The notes under the pieces are model-generated. The model made no database searches, was not told the DNA's origin, and saw only the letters and a list, made by a program, of their open reading frames with translations. From contig NZ_JACCFL010000001.1 in the NCBI RefSeq assembly GCF_013410375.1, positions 1,674,001-1,738,000 on the forward strand: a stretch of DNA of 64,000 nucleotides, given 5' to 3'. This stretch comes from Leifsonia shinshuensis. Its GTDB lineage: Bacteria > Actinomycetota > Actinomycetes > Actinomycetales > Microbacteriaceae. Made by a program: the position numbers and the translations under genes. This document shows positions 36,266 through 45,077 of the stretch, piece by piece (position 1 is the first letter of the stretch; every line of letters begins with the position of its first letter).

Positions 36266-36754
36266 TCAGGAGCGGAGGGCGGCCGTCTCGGACACGAGAG
36301 CCACGGCCGCCCGCTCCACCGCCGCAGCCGGGAGGCTGAGGCCGAGGACGACGTCCGTGGAGCGGGGCAGCGAGGCGGCGGAAGACTGGGCGCCCCCGGT
36401 CTCCGGCTCCGCACCGTCCGGCGCCGTCCCGTCCACCGGCGTCATCCCGAGCACCGAGACCCGCAACTCCACCACCCCGCCCGGCACGCGGCGCCCGGCG
36501 AAGGAGAGCGCGGACGACGCTGAGGCCAGGGTCGTCCACTCGTCCGCCCCCAGCGTGAGGTCGCCCGGGAGCCCGGCCAGCCACGCGCCGAGTTCCGCGG
36601 CCTCGTCGAGGCTCAGCAGCGGCCCGGCCAGCCGCCATCGCCGGTCGCCGTCCACCGCGACGGCCTCCGCGGTGAGCATGTCGCCGTCTCGCGTGAGTGG
36701 ACGGAGCGACAGGCTCCGCGGCGCCGTGGCGTCCGAGAGGAGCACGCCCGTCAC
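36266..36754 (-). CDS. conserved hypothetical protein
   Basis: The protein has about 162 residues and is rich in beta-strand-like alternation (RRWRLAGPLLSLDEAAELGAW; GGVVELRVSVLGM). A Pro/Gly/Ala-rich segment (DGTAPDGAEPETGGAQ) sits inside an otherwise folded-looking sequence. It somewhat resembles WapI-type immunity proteins, but the match is weak and I do not assign it. The GTG at 36754 overlaps the stop of the FMN reductase gene, so it is the second gene of that operon. Confidence 0.6.
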   Translation of the reverse strand: MTGVLLSDATAPRSLSLRPLTRDGDMLTAEAVAVDGDRRWRLAGPLLSLDEAAELGAWLAGLPGDLTLGADEWTTLASASSALSFAGRRVPGGVVELRVSVLGMTPVDGTAPDGAEPETGGAQSSAASLPRSTDVVLGLSLPAAAVERAAVALVSETAALRS

Positions 36755-37344
36755 CGCGGGGCGGGGACGACCGTGAGCACCCGCTCGATGTACTCGAAGA
36801 ACGACACCATGAAGCCGCGCAGGAAGGCCTCCGTCGACTCGTTCGTGACGGTGCCGTCGTCCTCGATCAGCCCGGGCGTGAGGTGGATGTAGGCCTCCGG
36901 CGCGTTCATCTGCGGCGCTTGCAGGAAGCTCAGCATGCTGCGGAGCTGCTGCTGCGCGACGGCCGTGCCGATCGGCCCGGGGGAGGCTCCGATGACGGCG
37001 GTGGCCTTGCGGGCGATCACGTTCTCCCCGTACGGCCGGCTCGCCCAGTCGATCGCGTTCTTCAGCGCGCCGGGGACGGACCGGTTGTACTCCGGCGTGA
37101 CGAACAACAGCGCCTGCTGGGCGGCGATGGTCGCCTTGAAGTCGCGGGCGACCTCCGGGAAGTCGCCATCGTAGTCGCGGCTGTAGAGGGGGAGGTCCGC
37201 GATCCCGATCTCGGTGAAGACCAACTCCTCCGGCGCCAGTTTCAGGAGCGCCTTCGAGAGCCGGCGGTTGATGGACCCTGTGGAGATGCTGCCGACGATG
37301 TAGCCGACGCGGTAAGGCGGTTGGAGCTCGTTGACCGTTGCCAT
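36751..37344 (-). CDS. NADPH-dependent FMN reductase
   Basis: This 197-residue flavodoxin-like reductase has the N-terminal phosphate loop VGSISTGSINRRL and the family signature TPEYNRSVPGALKNAIDWASRP. It reduces FMN or quinones, and could supply FMNH2 to two-component monooxygenases such as the one at 12313; that link is speculative. CAAGCT ends 6 nt before the ATG at 37344. Confidence 0.9.
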   Translation of the reverse strand: MATVNELQPPYRVGYIVGSISTGSINRRLSKALLKLAPEELVFTEIGIADLPLYSRDYDGDFPEVARDFKATIAAQQALLFVTPEYNRSVPGALKNAIDWASRPYGENVIARKATAVIGASPGPIGTAVAQQQLRSMLSFLQAPQMNAPEAYIHLTPGLIEDDGTVTNESTEAFLRGFMVSFFEYIERVLTVVPAPR

Positions 37345-37518
37345 GCCGCCAGCTTGCTCCGGTGTCGGGGCGCTGTCGAGTCCCGCGGCTGAGCCGTCCG
37401 CGCCGCCATCTGAGTCCTACCCAGGCCGGAATAGGGCATCTTCCCGATGTGGGAGGGGGTCCTTAGAGACGAGTCTGAGGACATCGAAGAAAGCAGTGCG
37501 ACGAAGGGTGTGGGGATC

Positions 37519-37800
37519 ATGATGCTGTCCGAGGAGTTCGTGGCGTCGCGGGTGTACGCGGGGGATGTCCAGCGGGCCGAGCGCGACCGGGAGCTGGTGC
37601 GCCGGCTCCGCGAGGAGCATGCGGAGCGCCGGGCCGAGCGCCGCGTGCAGCGCCAGGCGCGGACCGCGCGGGCGGACGGGTCCACGCCCGCGCCGGAGCC
37701 GGTCGCCGCGCCGGTGGAGGCAGCGCCCGTCGACGGGCGCGACGGCGTTCCGCAGACCGCGCGCGAGACGGAGCGGGAGCTCGCCCACGCCGGGCGGTGA
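37519..37800 (+). CDS. small charged protein of unknown function
   Basis: The protein has about 93 residues. An Arg/Glu-rich helix (RDRELVRRLREEHAERRAER) is likely coiled, followed by an Ala/Pro-rich tail. The ATG at 37519 is preferred because it begins the conserved-looking MMLSEEFVASRVYAG; an in-frame start at 37447 exists. A GTCCTTAGA/TCTGAGGAC hairpin (37459-37482) lies in the leader. No family is recognised. It precedes the LuxR-type regulator by 73 bp. Confidence 0.6.
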   Translation: MMLSEEFVASRVYAGDVQRAERDRELVRRLREEHAERRAERRVQRQARTARADGSTPAPEPVAAPVEAAPVDGRDGVPQTARETERELAHAGR

Positions 37801-37861
37801 CCGCGGTTCTGCCCTGGGCGAAGCAGGGCGGACAGGGGGTTCGGATGTCGGTGGTGCATGG

Positions 37862-37867
37862 CACGAT
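37862..37867 (+). promoter_or_regulatory. -10 element, probable leaderless promoter
   Basis: CACGAT ends 6 nt before the ATG at 37874. Confidence 0.35.
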
Positions 37868-37873
37868 GAGGCC

Positions 37874-40849
37874 ATGCGATCACCGGCGTCCAGCCCCACG
37901 ATGATCGGGCGCGAGTCCGATCTGGAGGCGCTGCGCGACGAGCTGGAGACCGTCCGCCGCGACGGTGGGCTGCGCGCCGTGGTCATCGGCGGCGAGGCGG
38001 GCATCGGCAAGTCGCGCCTGCTCGCCGAGTTCCTGGCCGAGGCCGAGGGGACCGCCACAGTGCTGCTCGGCCGGTGCGTCGACCTCGGCAACGACGGAGC
38101 GCCGTACGCGCCGTTCGCCGCCATCCTGCGGCGCCTCATCGAGCTGCGCGGGCTGGACGCCGTGCTCGACGCGGCCGGCCACGGCGCCGGCGTGCTCTCG
38201 GTGCTCCTGCCCGAGCTCGCCGACGACTCCGCGGTCCCGGCGCGCACGGGTGCCGAACGGCTCTACGAGCTCGTCACGGTGCTGTTCGAGACGCTCTCCG
38301 CGGAGCAGCCGCTCGTACTCGCGGTGGAGGACCTGCACTGGGCCGACACGGCGACGCTCGAACTGCTGCGCTTCATCGTGCGGATGGCCGAGCGCGGCCG
38401 GCTCCTGGTGGTGCTGAGCTATCGCACCGACGAGATCACGCGCGGCCACCCGCTGCGGGCCTACCTCGCCGAGCTGGAGCGCACCCGCCGCGTCACGCGC
38501 TGGGAGCTCGCCCGCCTCGGCCGCGGCCAGGTGGAGGCGCTCATCACCCGGTTGCTCGGCTGCGAACCCGACGCCGCGACGGTCGACCGCGTGTACGAGA
38601 TGAGCGAGGGCGTCCCGTTCTTCGTCGAGGAGCTCATCGGTATCGACGGCCTCGCGACCGGGGAGGACCTGCCGGAGACGCTCCGGGAACTGCTGCTCGC
38701 CCGGTTCGAGAAGCTCAGCGATTCCGGCCAGCGGCTGCTGCGCCTGGTCTCCGCGGGCGGGGTCTGCGTCGACCACGAGCTGCTCAGCGCGGTCTACGAG
38801 GGAACGCCCGACGAGCTCGACGCCGCGGCGCGGGAGGCCGTGGTCGCCAACGTGCTGGTCGCCGACTCGACCGAGTACACCTTCCGGCACGCGCTCGTGC
38901 GCGAGGCCATCCACGCCGACCTCCTGCCCGGGGAGCGCACGCGCTTCCACATGCGCTTCGCGGAGGCTCTGGAGGCGAGCCCGCAGCGCTCGGCCACACA
39001 GCTCTCCACGCACTGGCTGGCCGCCCACGACCTGCGCCGGGCCTTCCTGTCCTCGCTGGAGGCGATGAGCGAGGCGCGGATGTCGTACGCGTACGCAACT
39101 GCCGCCGCGATGGGCGACCGTGCCCTGGAGCTCTGGGACAGTGTGCCCGACGCCGAGGAGCTGAGCGCGCGCTGGCTGAAGACCGGCGGCCGCACCGAGC
39201 TGCTGGCGCGCACCGCGTCGGCGCTGCGCAACGCGGGCGACAACGAGCGCGCGCTCGCCCTGGTCAATGTGGCGCTGGAGACCGCGGGCGAGCTGCCGCC
39301 CGCCCGGCAGGCGCGACTGCTGCGCGACAAGGCGCAGTACCTCCAGAACCTCAACCGCGCCGGCGTGCTGGAGCTGCTGCAGAGCGCGCTCGACGTCGTC
39401 CCGCCGCACACGCTGCCGGCGGGCGACGGGCTCCGGCCGCAGCTGCTCGCCGAGCTCGCCGCGCGGTACATGCTGGCCGCCCGGTTCGACGAGGCGGTGA
39501 CGATGGCGACGCAGGCGATCGCGGAGGCGGGAGAGAGCTCCGACGCTCTCCGCTCGATCGCGTACAACATCCTCGGCAGTTCACTCGTCTCCGTGGGCTC
39601 GGTCGAGCGCGGGCTGGCGGAGCTCGACGAGGCGCGCCGCCTCGCGGAGCACGACGTCGGCGCGGAGCTGCGCTACGCGGTCAACGCGTCCGACGCCATG
39701 AACAATCTCGGGCGCTACGCCGAGGCCGTGCTGATCGCCGAGGGCGGCGTCCGCGAGGCGCGGGCCAGGGGCGTCGAGCGCTCGTCGGGCGTGATCCTCT
39801 CCTCGAACACCGTCGAGCCGCTGCTGGCGCTCGGTGAGCTCGACCGTGCCGAGGCGCTGCTCGACCCCGCCCTCGCGCTCGACCCGCCGCCGAGCTTCCG
39901 CGCGCACCTGCAGCGCATGAAGCTGTGGATCACGCTGTGGCGCGGGGACCTGGAGACCACCGAGACACTGCTGCGCCGCTGGCACGGCGGGCTGCGGACG
40001 CTGGGGGAGCTGGAGGTGCAGTCCGAGCTGGGCGTCGCGCGGCTCGCCGCCGAGGTCGCGATCGCGCGCGGCGACGCCTTCGACGCCTGGGAGCACACCG
40101 CGCCCGTCCGTGCGGCGACCCACCGGCCGCTACCGGCCTACGACCTCCCCGTGCTCGCCGCGGCCGCACGCGCCCTCGCCGACGTGGCGTTCCACTCGCC
40201 GCAGGAGCGCGCCGACCGGGACGACCCGATCGACGTCGCCGCGGAGACCTCCGGCCTGGACGCGGCGCTCGCCGCCATCGAAGGCTGGCCGACCGCGGTG
40301 GCGTGGGGCCCGCTGATCCGCGCGGAGCTCGCGACCGCCCTCGCCGCCGCCACAGAACTGCCGGCCGACGCCGACGTGCCGGCCGCCGACCGGTTCGACG
40401 GCGCGCGCGTGGCCTGGGACGCCGCGGTCGAGGCGGCCGCCTCACCGCTCGCTCCCGCGCACCTGCATCCCTACGCGCTGGTGCGCGCCGCGCGGGTGGC
40501 CCGGGCGGCGGGGGACCGTCCGGCGGCGGAGCGACTCGCCGTCTCCGCCCGCGACGAGGCGGAGCGCACCGGCTTCGGCCTCCTCGCCGACGCGGCGGGA
40601 GCGCTGATCTCGTCGCGCGGCAACCGGGCGGTGGGCGGCCCGGCCGCGCTCGGCCCGGGCGCACCGCTCACCGAGCGCGAGGAGCAGGTCCTCGCCCTCA
40701 TCGAGCAGGGGCTCAGCAACAAGCAGATCGGCGAGGTGCTCTTCATCTCGGCCAAGACCGCGAGTGTGCACGTCTCCAGCATCCTCCGCAAGGTGGGCGC
40801 AGCCAGCCGCACCGAGGCCGTCTACCGCGCCTCCCGCACCTCCCGCTGA
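37874..40849 (+). CDS. LuxR-family regulator with AAA ATPase domain (LAL type)
   Basis: This 991-residue protein begins with an AAA_16-type ATPase: Walker A GGEAGIGKSRL at about 38-48 and Walker B LAVEDLHWAD. It continues through a long TPR-like helical region and ends with a LuxR/GerE helix-turn-helix (LTEREEQVLALIEQGLSNKQIGEVLFISAKTASVHVSSILRKV, long helix listed by its ends only: 40669-40800). Large ATP-binding LuxR regulators respond to small ligands such as maltotriose (MalT) in known cases. The ligand and targets here are unknown. Confidence 0.92.
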   Translation: MRSPASSPTMIGRESDLEALRDELETVRRDGGLRAVVIGGEAGIGKSRLLAEFLAEAEGTATVLLGRCVDLGNDGAPYAPFAAILRRLIELRGLDAVLDAAGHGAGVLSVLLPELADDSAVPARTGAERLYELVTVLFETLSAEQPLVLAVEDLHWADTATLELLRFIVRMAERGRLLVVLSYRTDEITRGHPLRAYLAELERTRRVTRWELARLGRGQVEALITRLLGCEPDAATVDRVYEMSEGVPFFVEELIGIDGLATGEDLPETLRELLLARFEKLSDSGQRLLRLVSAGGVCVDHELLSAVYEGTPDELDAAAREAVVANVLVADSTEYTFRHALVREAIHADLLPGERTRFHMRFAEALEASPQRSATQLSTHWLAAHDLRRAFLSSLEAMSEARMSYAYATAAAMGDRALELWDSVPDAEELSARWLKTGGRTELLARTASALRNAGDNERALALVNVALETAGELPPARQARLLRDKAQYLQNLNRAGVLELLQSALDVVPPHTLPAGDGLRPQLLAELAARYMLAARFDEAVTMATQAIAEAGESSDALRSIAYNILGSSLVSVGSVERGLAELDEARRLAEHDVGAELRYAVNASDAMNNLGRYAEAVLIAEGGVREARARGVERSSGVILSSNTVEPLLALGELDRAEALLDPALALDPPPSFRAHLQRMKLWITLWRGDLETTETLLRRWHGGLRTLGELEVQSELGVARLAAEVAIARGDAFDAWEHTAPVRAATHRPLPAYDLPVLAAAARALADVAFHSPQERADRDDPIDVAAETSGLDAALAAIEGWPTAVAWGPLIRAELATALAAATELPADADVPAADRFDGARVAWDAAVEAAASPLAPAHLHPYALVRAARVARAAGDRPAAERLAVSARDEAERTGFGLLADAAGALISSRGNRAVGGPAALGPGAPLTEREEQVLALIEQGLSNKQIGEVLFISAKTASVHVSSILRKVGAASRTEAVYRASRTSR

Positions 40850-40855
40850 CCAGCA

Positions 40856-40923
40856 GCCATCGCTTCCTCGGTTCCTCCCGCGACACGCCGGGGCACGGCG
40901 GGAGGAACTGAGGACGCGATGGC
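40856..40923. terminator. 26-bp inverted repeat between convergent genes
   Basis: Arms 40856-40881 and 40898-40923 (GCCATCGC...CCTCCCGC) pair with two mismatches around a 16-nt loop. It starts 7 bp after the LuxR stop and ends 35 bp before the DksA-like stop, so it suits both. The loop side carries CGCGACACGCCG, also found in the palindrome at 56454. Confidence 0.8.
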
Positions 40924-40957
40924 GTGTGGACGCGATGGCGTGAGGGCGGGGCGCCGC

Positions 40958-41374
40958 TCAGCGTTCGGCGGCGACCGCGCAGACGATGCAGAGCTCGGTC
41001 GTCGGCCGCGCCTCCAGGCGCTGCACGCCGATCGCGCGTCCGCAGGTCGCGCAGGTGCCGTAGCGTCCCAGCCGGATGCGCTCGCGTGCCGCGTCCACCG
41101 CGGCGATGTCCGCGGCGGTCTCCGAGCGGAGGGCGTGCAGCCTGCTCCACTCCGAGCTCAGCGTCGGCCCCTCCGGGTCGTGCTCGTCGTCGGCGGTCGA
41201 CTCCGACCGCGACGACAGCAGCGCCCCCAGCGCCTCCGCGTGCCGCTGCGACTGGGCGACGTCTCCCTGGCGCCGCTCCGCGAGCATCCTGTCGAACCGC
41301 TCCAGGTCGTCGGTGGTCAACCCGACGTCCTGGATGATGTACAACTCTCGTGTCTCCGGTGATTCGGTGTGCAT
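40958..41374 (-). CDS. TraR/DksA-family zinc-finger protein
   Basis: This 138-residue protein ends in a C4 zinc finger CATCGRAIGVQRLEARPTTE-LCIVC, the DksA/TraR hallmark. It is preceded by a helical hairpin with acidic residues (TADDEHDPEGP). Such proteins enter the RNA polymerase secondary channel and modulate promoters. A purine-rich AAGGGGG lies upstream of the ATG. Confidence 0.88.
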   Translation of the reverse strand: MHTESPETRELYIIQDVGLTTDDLERFDRMLAERRQGDVAQSQRHAEALGALLSSRSESTADDEHDPEGPTLSSEWSRLHALRSETAADIAAVDAARERIRLGRYGTCATCGRAIGVQRLEARPTTELCIVCAVAAER

Positions 41375-41433
41375 CCGCGCACCCCCTTCCGATCCCGCCG
41401 TGTCAGCGTACGCCTCGGTTCGTGTTCGAGACG

Positions 41434-41439
41434 TAGGCT
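41434..41439 (+). promoter_or_regulatory. -10 element, probable leaderless promoter
   Basis: TAGGCT ends 6 nt before the GTG at 41446. Confidence 0.5.
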
Positions 41440-41445
41440 CGGCGC

Positions 41446-41736
41446 GTGCCTTCGTTTCGTGTGATCATCCCGGTCGGGCGGCTGCGGCCCGACGTGAGCC
41501 CGACCGCGGTCGAGCCGGCCGCTGCCGCAGCGGTCGCCGAGTGGACGACCGTCGAGGCCACCAGCGTCGACGTGGTGAGCCGCGAGGCGCGGCTGACCGT
41601 GCGATTCACCGCGGACGGCGCGCACGAGGCGCTCCGCGTGGCCGAGCATGCCGTGGAGGCCGTCGCCCTGCTCGCGGACACCGGGAACTGGCGGCTCACC
41701 GAGCGCGTCGGCGGCCGCTGGTTCCGTCGGGCCTGA
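41446..41736 (+). CDS. small conserved-looking protein of unknown function
   Basis: This 96-residue protein has an alternating strand-helix pattern (SFRVIIPVGRL; ATSVDVVSREARLTVRF; AHEALRVAEHAVEAVA), suggesting a ferredoxin-like alpha/beta fold. No family is recognised. The GTG start at 41446 is supported by the TAGGCT -10. Confidence 0.6.
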   Translation: MPSFRVIIPVGRLRPDVSPTAVEPAAAAAVAEWTTVEATSVDVVSREARLTVRFTADGAHEALRVAEHAVEAVALLADTGNWRLTERVGGRWFRRA

Positions 41737-41789
41737 CGGCAGATCGGCACGACGGTCGATCGGCACGGTCCCCGGGCCGGGACGCCTGC

Positions 41790-42278
41790 TCAGACCGCCG
41801 CCGGCAGGGACGCCTCGATCAGCCCGACGATCCGCGGGTCGTCCGGTTCCATCTGCGGGCGGAAGCGGTGCACCGCGCCCTCCGGCGTGATGACGAACTT
41901 CTCGAAGTTCCACTTCACCTTGCCGGCCTTGCCGTCCCCGTCCGGGTGCGTGGTCAGCTCGGTGTAGAGCGGGTGGGCGTTGCGGCCGTTCAGCCGCACC
42001 TTCTCCATCATCGGGAACGTGACGCCCCAGGTCGTGGAGCAGTACTCCTTGATCGCGTCGGTCGAGCTGAGCTCCTGGAGGAACTGGTTGCTCGGGAAGC
42101 CGATCACGGTGAACCCGCGGTCGCCGTAGGTCTCCTGCAGCTTCTCGAGCTTCTCGTACTGCGGCGCGAGCCCGCAGCGGGACGCGACGTTGACGACGAG
42201 GATGACCTTGCCCGAATAGGCGGCGAGGCTGGTCGGAGCTCCATCGATGGTGTGGAACGGGATATCCATCAGGGTCAT
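41790..42278 (-). CDS. glutathione-peroxidase-family thiol peroxidase
   Basis: This 162-residue GPx fold has peroxidatic Cys35 (NVASRCGLAPQY; a TGC codon, not Sec), Gln and Trp of the tetrad in GFPSNQF and KWNFEKF, and a resolving Cys80 (EYCSTTWGV). The Cys80 makes it a thioredoxin-dependent peroxidase, as in other bacterial CysGPx. It detoxifies H2O2 and lipid hydroperoxides. TAGGCT ends 6 nt before the ATG. Confidence 0.93.
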   Translation of the reverse strand: MTLMDIPFHTIDGAPTSLAAYSGKVILVVNVASRCGLAPQYEKLEKLQETYGDRGFTVIGFPSNQFLQELSSTDAIKEYCSTTWGVTFPMMEKVRLNGRNAHPLYTELTTHPDGDGKAGKVKWNFEKFVITPEGAVHRFRPQMEPDDPRIVGLIEASLPAAV

Positions 42279-42284
42279 GCGTCG

Positions 42285-42290
42285 AGCCTA
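42285..42290 (-). promoter_or_regulatory. -10 element, probable leaderless promoter
   Basis: TAGGCT on the minus strand ends 6 nt before the ATG at 42278. Confidence 0.5.
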
Positions 42291-42369
42291 CGTCCCGATA
42301 CGGACCTGTATGCACGGATGCGGCGAAGACCCAGGAACGCCCCGGCCCAGGTCGTCAGGCGCCGATCCC

Positions 42370-43281
42370 TCAGGCGCTCGCGAGCGGCGCCGCCGGGTCG
42401 GACGCCCACTCGTTGAGCGACCCGTCGTACACGGTCACGTCGTCCCGGCCGAGCAGCGCCAGCGCGAGCGCGTCGGCCGCCGCGGCGATCCCGCCGCCGC
42501 AGTAGGCGACGATCGGGTCGGGGGAGGCGAGCACGTCGGCGAACAAACCGTGCAGCTCCGCGGGCGGCAGGAGCGCGTTGGTGGCGCGGTCCACCAGCCG
42601 CACCGCCGGCGCGCTCACGCTGCCGGGGATGTGCCGCGCGGCGAAGTCCTTCGGCGGCGCGCCGCACACCAGCGTCCCCGGCCGGTCGCCCGCGAGCAGG
42701 GCCGCGACGTCGTCGCGGTCGCTCCAGAACCCCGGGAGCTCGCGGGCCGCGAACGGCTGCGCGGGCGCGGGGACGACCGTCCCCGACTCCAGCGGGCGGC
42801 CCTCCTCGCGCCACTTCGTCAGGCCGCCGTCCAGCACCGCGACCCGGTCGTGCCCGAACGAGCGGAACAGCCACCACAGCCGCGAGGCCCACTGCCCGAC
42901 CGCGCCGTCGTAGACGACCACGGTGGTGTCGGCGTCGACGCCCAGCACGGCCGAGGCCGCCGCGAACGCCGCGGCGCCGGGCCGGGTGAAGGGGAACGGT
43001 GCCGCCGGATCGCTGAACGGGTCGAGCAGGTCGGCGAACACCGCTCCGGGGAGGTGGCCCTCCGCGTAGCGCTCGCGCCCGCTCGCGTAGCTCGTGCGGC
43101 CGCCGTCGGTGACCGGGACGACCGAGGCGTCGATCACGACGAGGCCGTCGGAGCCGAGATGATCGCAGAGCCACTGCGTCGACACCAGCGGCCCGGCGAG
43201 CGCGGCGCCCAGCGCGGAGCCGCGGACGGCGTCGGGATCGGAGGCGGTCGGCTCGCCGGTGCGCGCGGTCGTGAGAGTCAT
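42370..43281 (-). CDS. sulfurtransferase (tandem rhodanese domains)
   Basis: This 303-residue protein has two rhodanese domains. The C-terminal one has the catalytic Cys in VAYCGGGIAAAADA. Its loop CGGGIAA differs from the CGSGVTA of the paralogue at 10286, so the sulfur donor may differ. It is related to SseA/thiosulfate sulfurtransferases. The ATG at 43281 is preferred over a GTG at 43290 because TAGCGT ends 7 nt upstream. Confidence 0.87.
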   Translation of the reverse strand: MTLTTARTGEPTASDPDAVRGSALGAALAGPLVSTQWLCDHLGSDGLVVIDASVVPVTDGGRTSYASGRERYAEGHLPGAVFADLLDPFSDPAAPFPFTRPGAAAFAAASAVLGVDADTTVVVYDGAVGQWASRLWWLFRSFGHDRVAVLDGGLTKWREEGRPLESGTVVPAPAQPFAARELPGFWSDRDDVAALLAGDRPGTLVCGAPPKDFAARHIPGSVSAPAVRLVDRATNALLPPAELHGLFADVLASPDPIVAYCGGGIAAAADALALALLGRDDVTVYDGSLNEWASDPAAPLASA

Positions 43282-43288
43282 GCGCACC

Positions 43289-43294
43289 ACGCTA
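43289..43294 (-). promoter_or_regulatory. -10 element, probable leaderless promoter
   Basis: TAGCGT on the minus strand ends 7 nt before the ATG at 43281. Confidence 0.45.
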
Positions 43295-43357
43295 ACCGGG
43301 GCCTCCGACGTCGCTCCAGGGCGCGCGCAACGGTGCGTAATCCGCGCTGTTCACACA

Positions 43358-44743
43358 TCAGCACTCGATGACGTTGACAGCGAGTCCGCCCTCGCTGGTC
43401 TCCTTGTACTTGGTGGACATGTCCAGACCGGTCTGGCGCATCGTCTCGATCACGGTGTCCAGCGACACCAGGTGCGACCCGTCGCCGTGCAGGGCGAGCC
43501 GCGCGGCCGAGACCGCGGTCGAGGACGCGATCGCGTTCCGCTCGATGCAGGGGATCTGGACCAGCCCGCCGACCGGGTCGCAGGTGAGCCCGAGGTGGTG
43601 CTCCATCGCGATCTCCGCGGCGTTCTCGACCTGGGTGGGCGTCCCGCCGAGGACGGCGCAGAGCGCGCCGGCGGCCATCGCGCACGCCGAGCCGACCTCC
43701 GCCTGGCAGCCGCCCTCCGCGCCGGAGATCGACGCGTTCGCCTTGAACAGGGAGCCGATCGCGGTGGCGGTCAGCAGGTACTTGCGGATGCCGTCGAGCG
43801 ACGCGCCCGGCACGAAGCGCAGGTAGTAGTGCGCCACCGCCGGCACGATCCCCGCCGCGCCGTTGGTCGGCGCCGTGACGACGCGGCCTCCGGAGGCGTT
43901 CTCCTCGTTCACGGCCAGCGCGAAGGCGTGCAGCCATTCCAGCGATGTGGCGCGTCCCGGGTCGTCCTGCACGCTCTCCAGGTGCTCCCGCATGGCCGCG
44001 GCGCGGCGCTTGACGCCGAGACCGCCCGGGAGGGTGCCGTCGCCGGCGAGGCCGCGCGCGACGCACTCCGCCATGGCCTCCCAGATCAGGTCGAGGCGCG
44101 CGTCCGTGGCCTCCGCTCCATGCAGGGCGGCCTCGTTGCGGCGCGCCACCTCGCAGATCGGGATGTCGAGCCGCGCGCAGATGGCGAGCAGCTCCTCGGC
44201 CGAGTCGTAGGGCAGCGGGTGCGCGGCGCGGGCGGCGAGGTCGGCCTCCTCGCCGTCGCGCCGGATGAAGCCGCCGCCGATCGAGTAGTAGGTCTCCTCC
44301 AGCAGGGGGAACGGCTCGCGCGTGCCGTCCGCGGCGCGGCCCCAGGCGCGCAGAGTGAGGGCGTTGGGGTGCCCGGGGAGCCGGGTCCGCGGCTCGAAGT
44401 CGATGTCGTCCTTGGACAGCGGGATGTCGCGCACGCCCGCAAGCCGGAGCGTCGCGCCCTCGCCGATCGCGGACCAGGCGCCGCGCACGTCGTCGGGGCG
44501 GCAGTTCTCCGGCTCGTTGCCGCGCAGTCCCGCGACCACCGCGTCCGGCGTCCCGTGTCCGATCCCGGTGGAGCCCAGGGAGCCGTAGAGGGTGCAGGTG
44601 ACCTGGTCGACGCGCTCCACGAGCCCGTCGGCGACGAGACGGTCGGCGAACGCCTTGGCCGCCCGGAGGGGTCCGACGGTATGCGAGCTCGACGGGCCGA
44701 TGCCGATCGAGAACAGGTCGAAGGCGGAGACGTACGCTGTCAC
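43358..44743 (-). CDS. sdaA: L-serine ammonia-lyase, iron-sulfur type
   Basis: This 461-residue fused alpha/beta form starts with VSAFDLFSIGIGPSSSHTVGP. Candidate [4Fe-4S] cysteines lie in GGCQAEVGSACAM and CDPVGGLVQIPCIERN. It converts serine to pyruvate and ammonia and needs no PLP. Length matches single-chain SdaA. The GTG at 44743 follows TAGACT by 6 nt. Confidence 0.95.
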   Translation of the reverse strand: MTAYVSAFDLFSIGIGPSSSHTVGPLRAAKAFADRLVADGLVERVDQVTCTLYGSLGSTGIGHGTPDAVVAGLRGNEPENCRPDDVRGAWSAIGEGATLRLAGVRDIPLSKDDIDFEPRTRLPGHPNALTLRAWGRAADGTREPFPLLEETYYSIGGGFIRRDGEEADLAARAAHPLPYDSAEELLAICARLDIPICEVARRNEAALHGAEATDARLDLIWEAMAECVARGLAGDGTLPGGLGVKRRAAAMREHLESVQDDPGRATSLEWLHAFALAVNEENASGGRVVTAPTNGAAGIVPAVAHYYLRFVPGASLDGIRKYLLTATAIGSLFKANASISGAEGGCQAEVGSACAMAAGALCAVLGGTPTQVENAAEIAMEHHLGLTCDPVGGLVQIPCIERNAIASSTAVSAARLALHGDGSHLVSLDTVIETMRQTGLDMSTKYKETSEGGLAVNVIEC

Positions 44744-44749
44744 TTCTCC

Positions 44750-44755
44750 AGTCTA
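44750..44755 (-). promoter_or_regulatory. -10 element, probable leaderless promoter
   Basis: TAGACT on the minus strand ends 6 nt before the GTG at 44743. Confidence 0.5.
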
Positions 44756-44819
44756 CGACGGCGCCCGCGCGGGATTCCCGCGCAGAGGCGCGCATCGGCG
44801 CAGAGATCCTGCGTGATCC

Positions 44820-44990
44820 TCACCCTTCGCGGACGCGCACCCTCGCGTCGCCCGGCGGGCACCAGGTGGTCTCCAGTCCGCCCTCCCTCGGCGTGTACTC
44901 GATGAGGAACTGACCGCCCTCGTCCGGTCCCTCCACCACCACGCCCGGGCGGTCCCCGAGCCACACGGTCGTTCCGACGCCGATGTCCAT
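44820..44990 (-). CDS. 56-residue SH3-like small protein
   Basis: A short beta-rich sequence (VGTTVWLGDRPGVVVEGPDE, FLIEYTPREGGLETTWCPP) resembles small SH3/KOW-like or DUF1918-like domains. The function is unknown. An ATG at 44990 with minus-strand TAGTGT ending 7 nt upstream supports it as a real leaderless gene. It lies divergent from the HTH gene at 45078. Confidence 0.6.
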   Translation of the reverse strand: MDIGVGTTVWLGDRPGVVVEGPDEGGQFLIEYTPREGGLETTWCPPGDARVRVREG

Positions 44991-44997
44991 GGCGGTC

Positions 44998-45003
44998 ACA
45001 CTA
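44998..45003 (-). promoter_or_regulatory. -10 element, probable leaderless promoter
   Basis: TAGTGT on the minus strand ends 7 nt before the ATG at 44990. Confidence 0.4.
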
Positions 45004-45033
45004 CGCCCCGGGCAGCGGAGGAGGGAGAAGTAG

Positions 45034-45074
45034 CAACTTAAGTTGACAAATCGGGTTAAGCAACTAAAGTTGCT
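45034..45074 (+). promoter_or_regulatory. twin operators and promoter of the HTH/Clp-N cassette
   Basis: CAACTTAAGTTG (45034-45045, perfect) and AGCAACTAAAGTTGCT (45059-45074) share the CAACTWAAGTTG core 27 bp apart. TTGACA at 45043-45048 overlaps the first; TAAAGT at 45065-45070 lies in the second and ends 7 nt before the ATG at 45078. A protein on these sites would cover the whole promoter. The encoded HTH protein is the likely binder. Confidence 0.75.
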
Positions 45075-45077
45075 CCC

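Noticed and set aside
36266..36754. WapI-type immunity protein
   Set aside because: Only weak compositional resemblance and no toxin gene nearby.
41790..42278. Selenocysteine glutathione peroxidase
   Set aside because: The active-site codon is TGC, and a resolving Cys at 80 is present.
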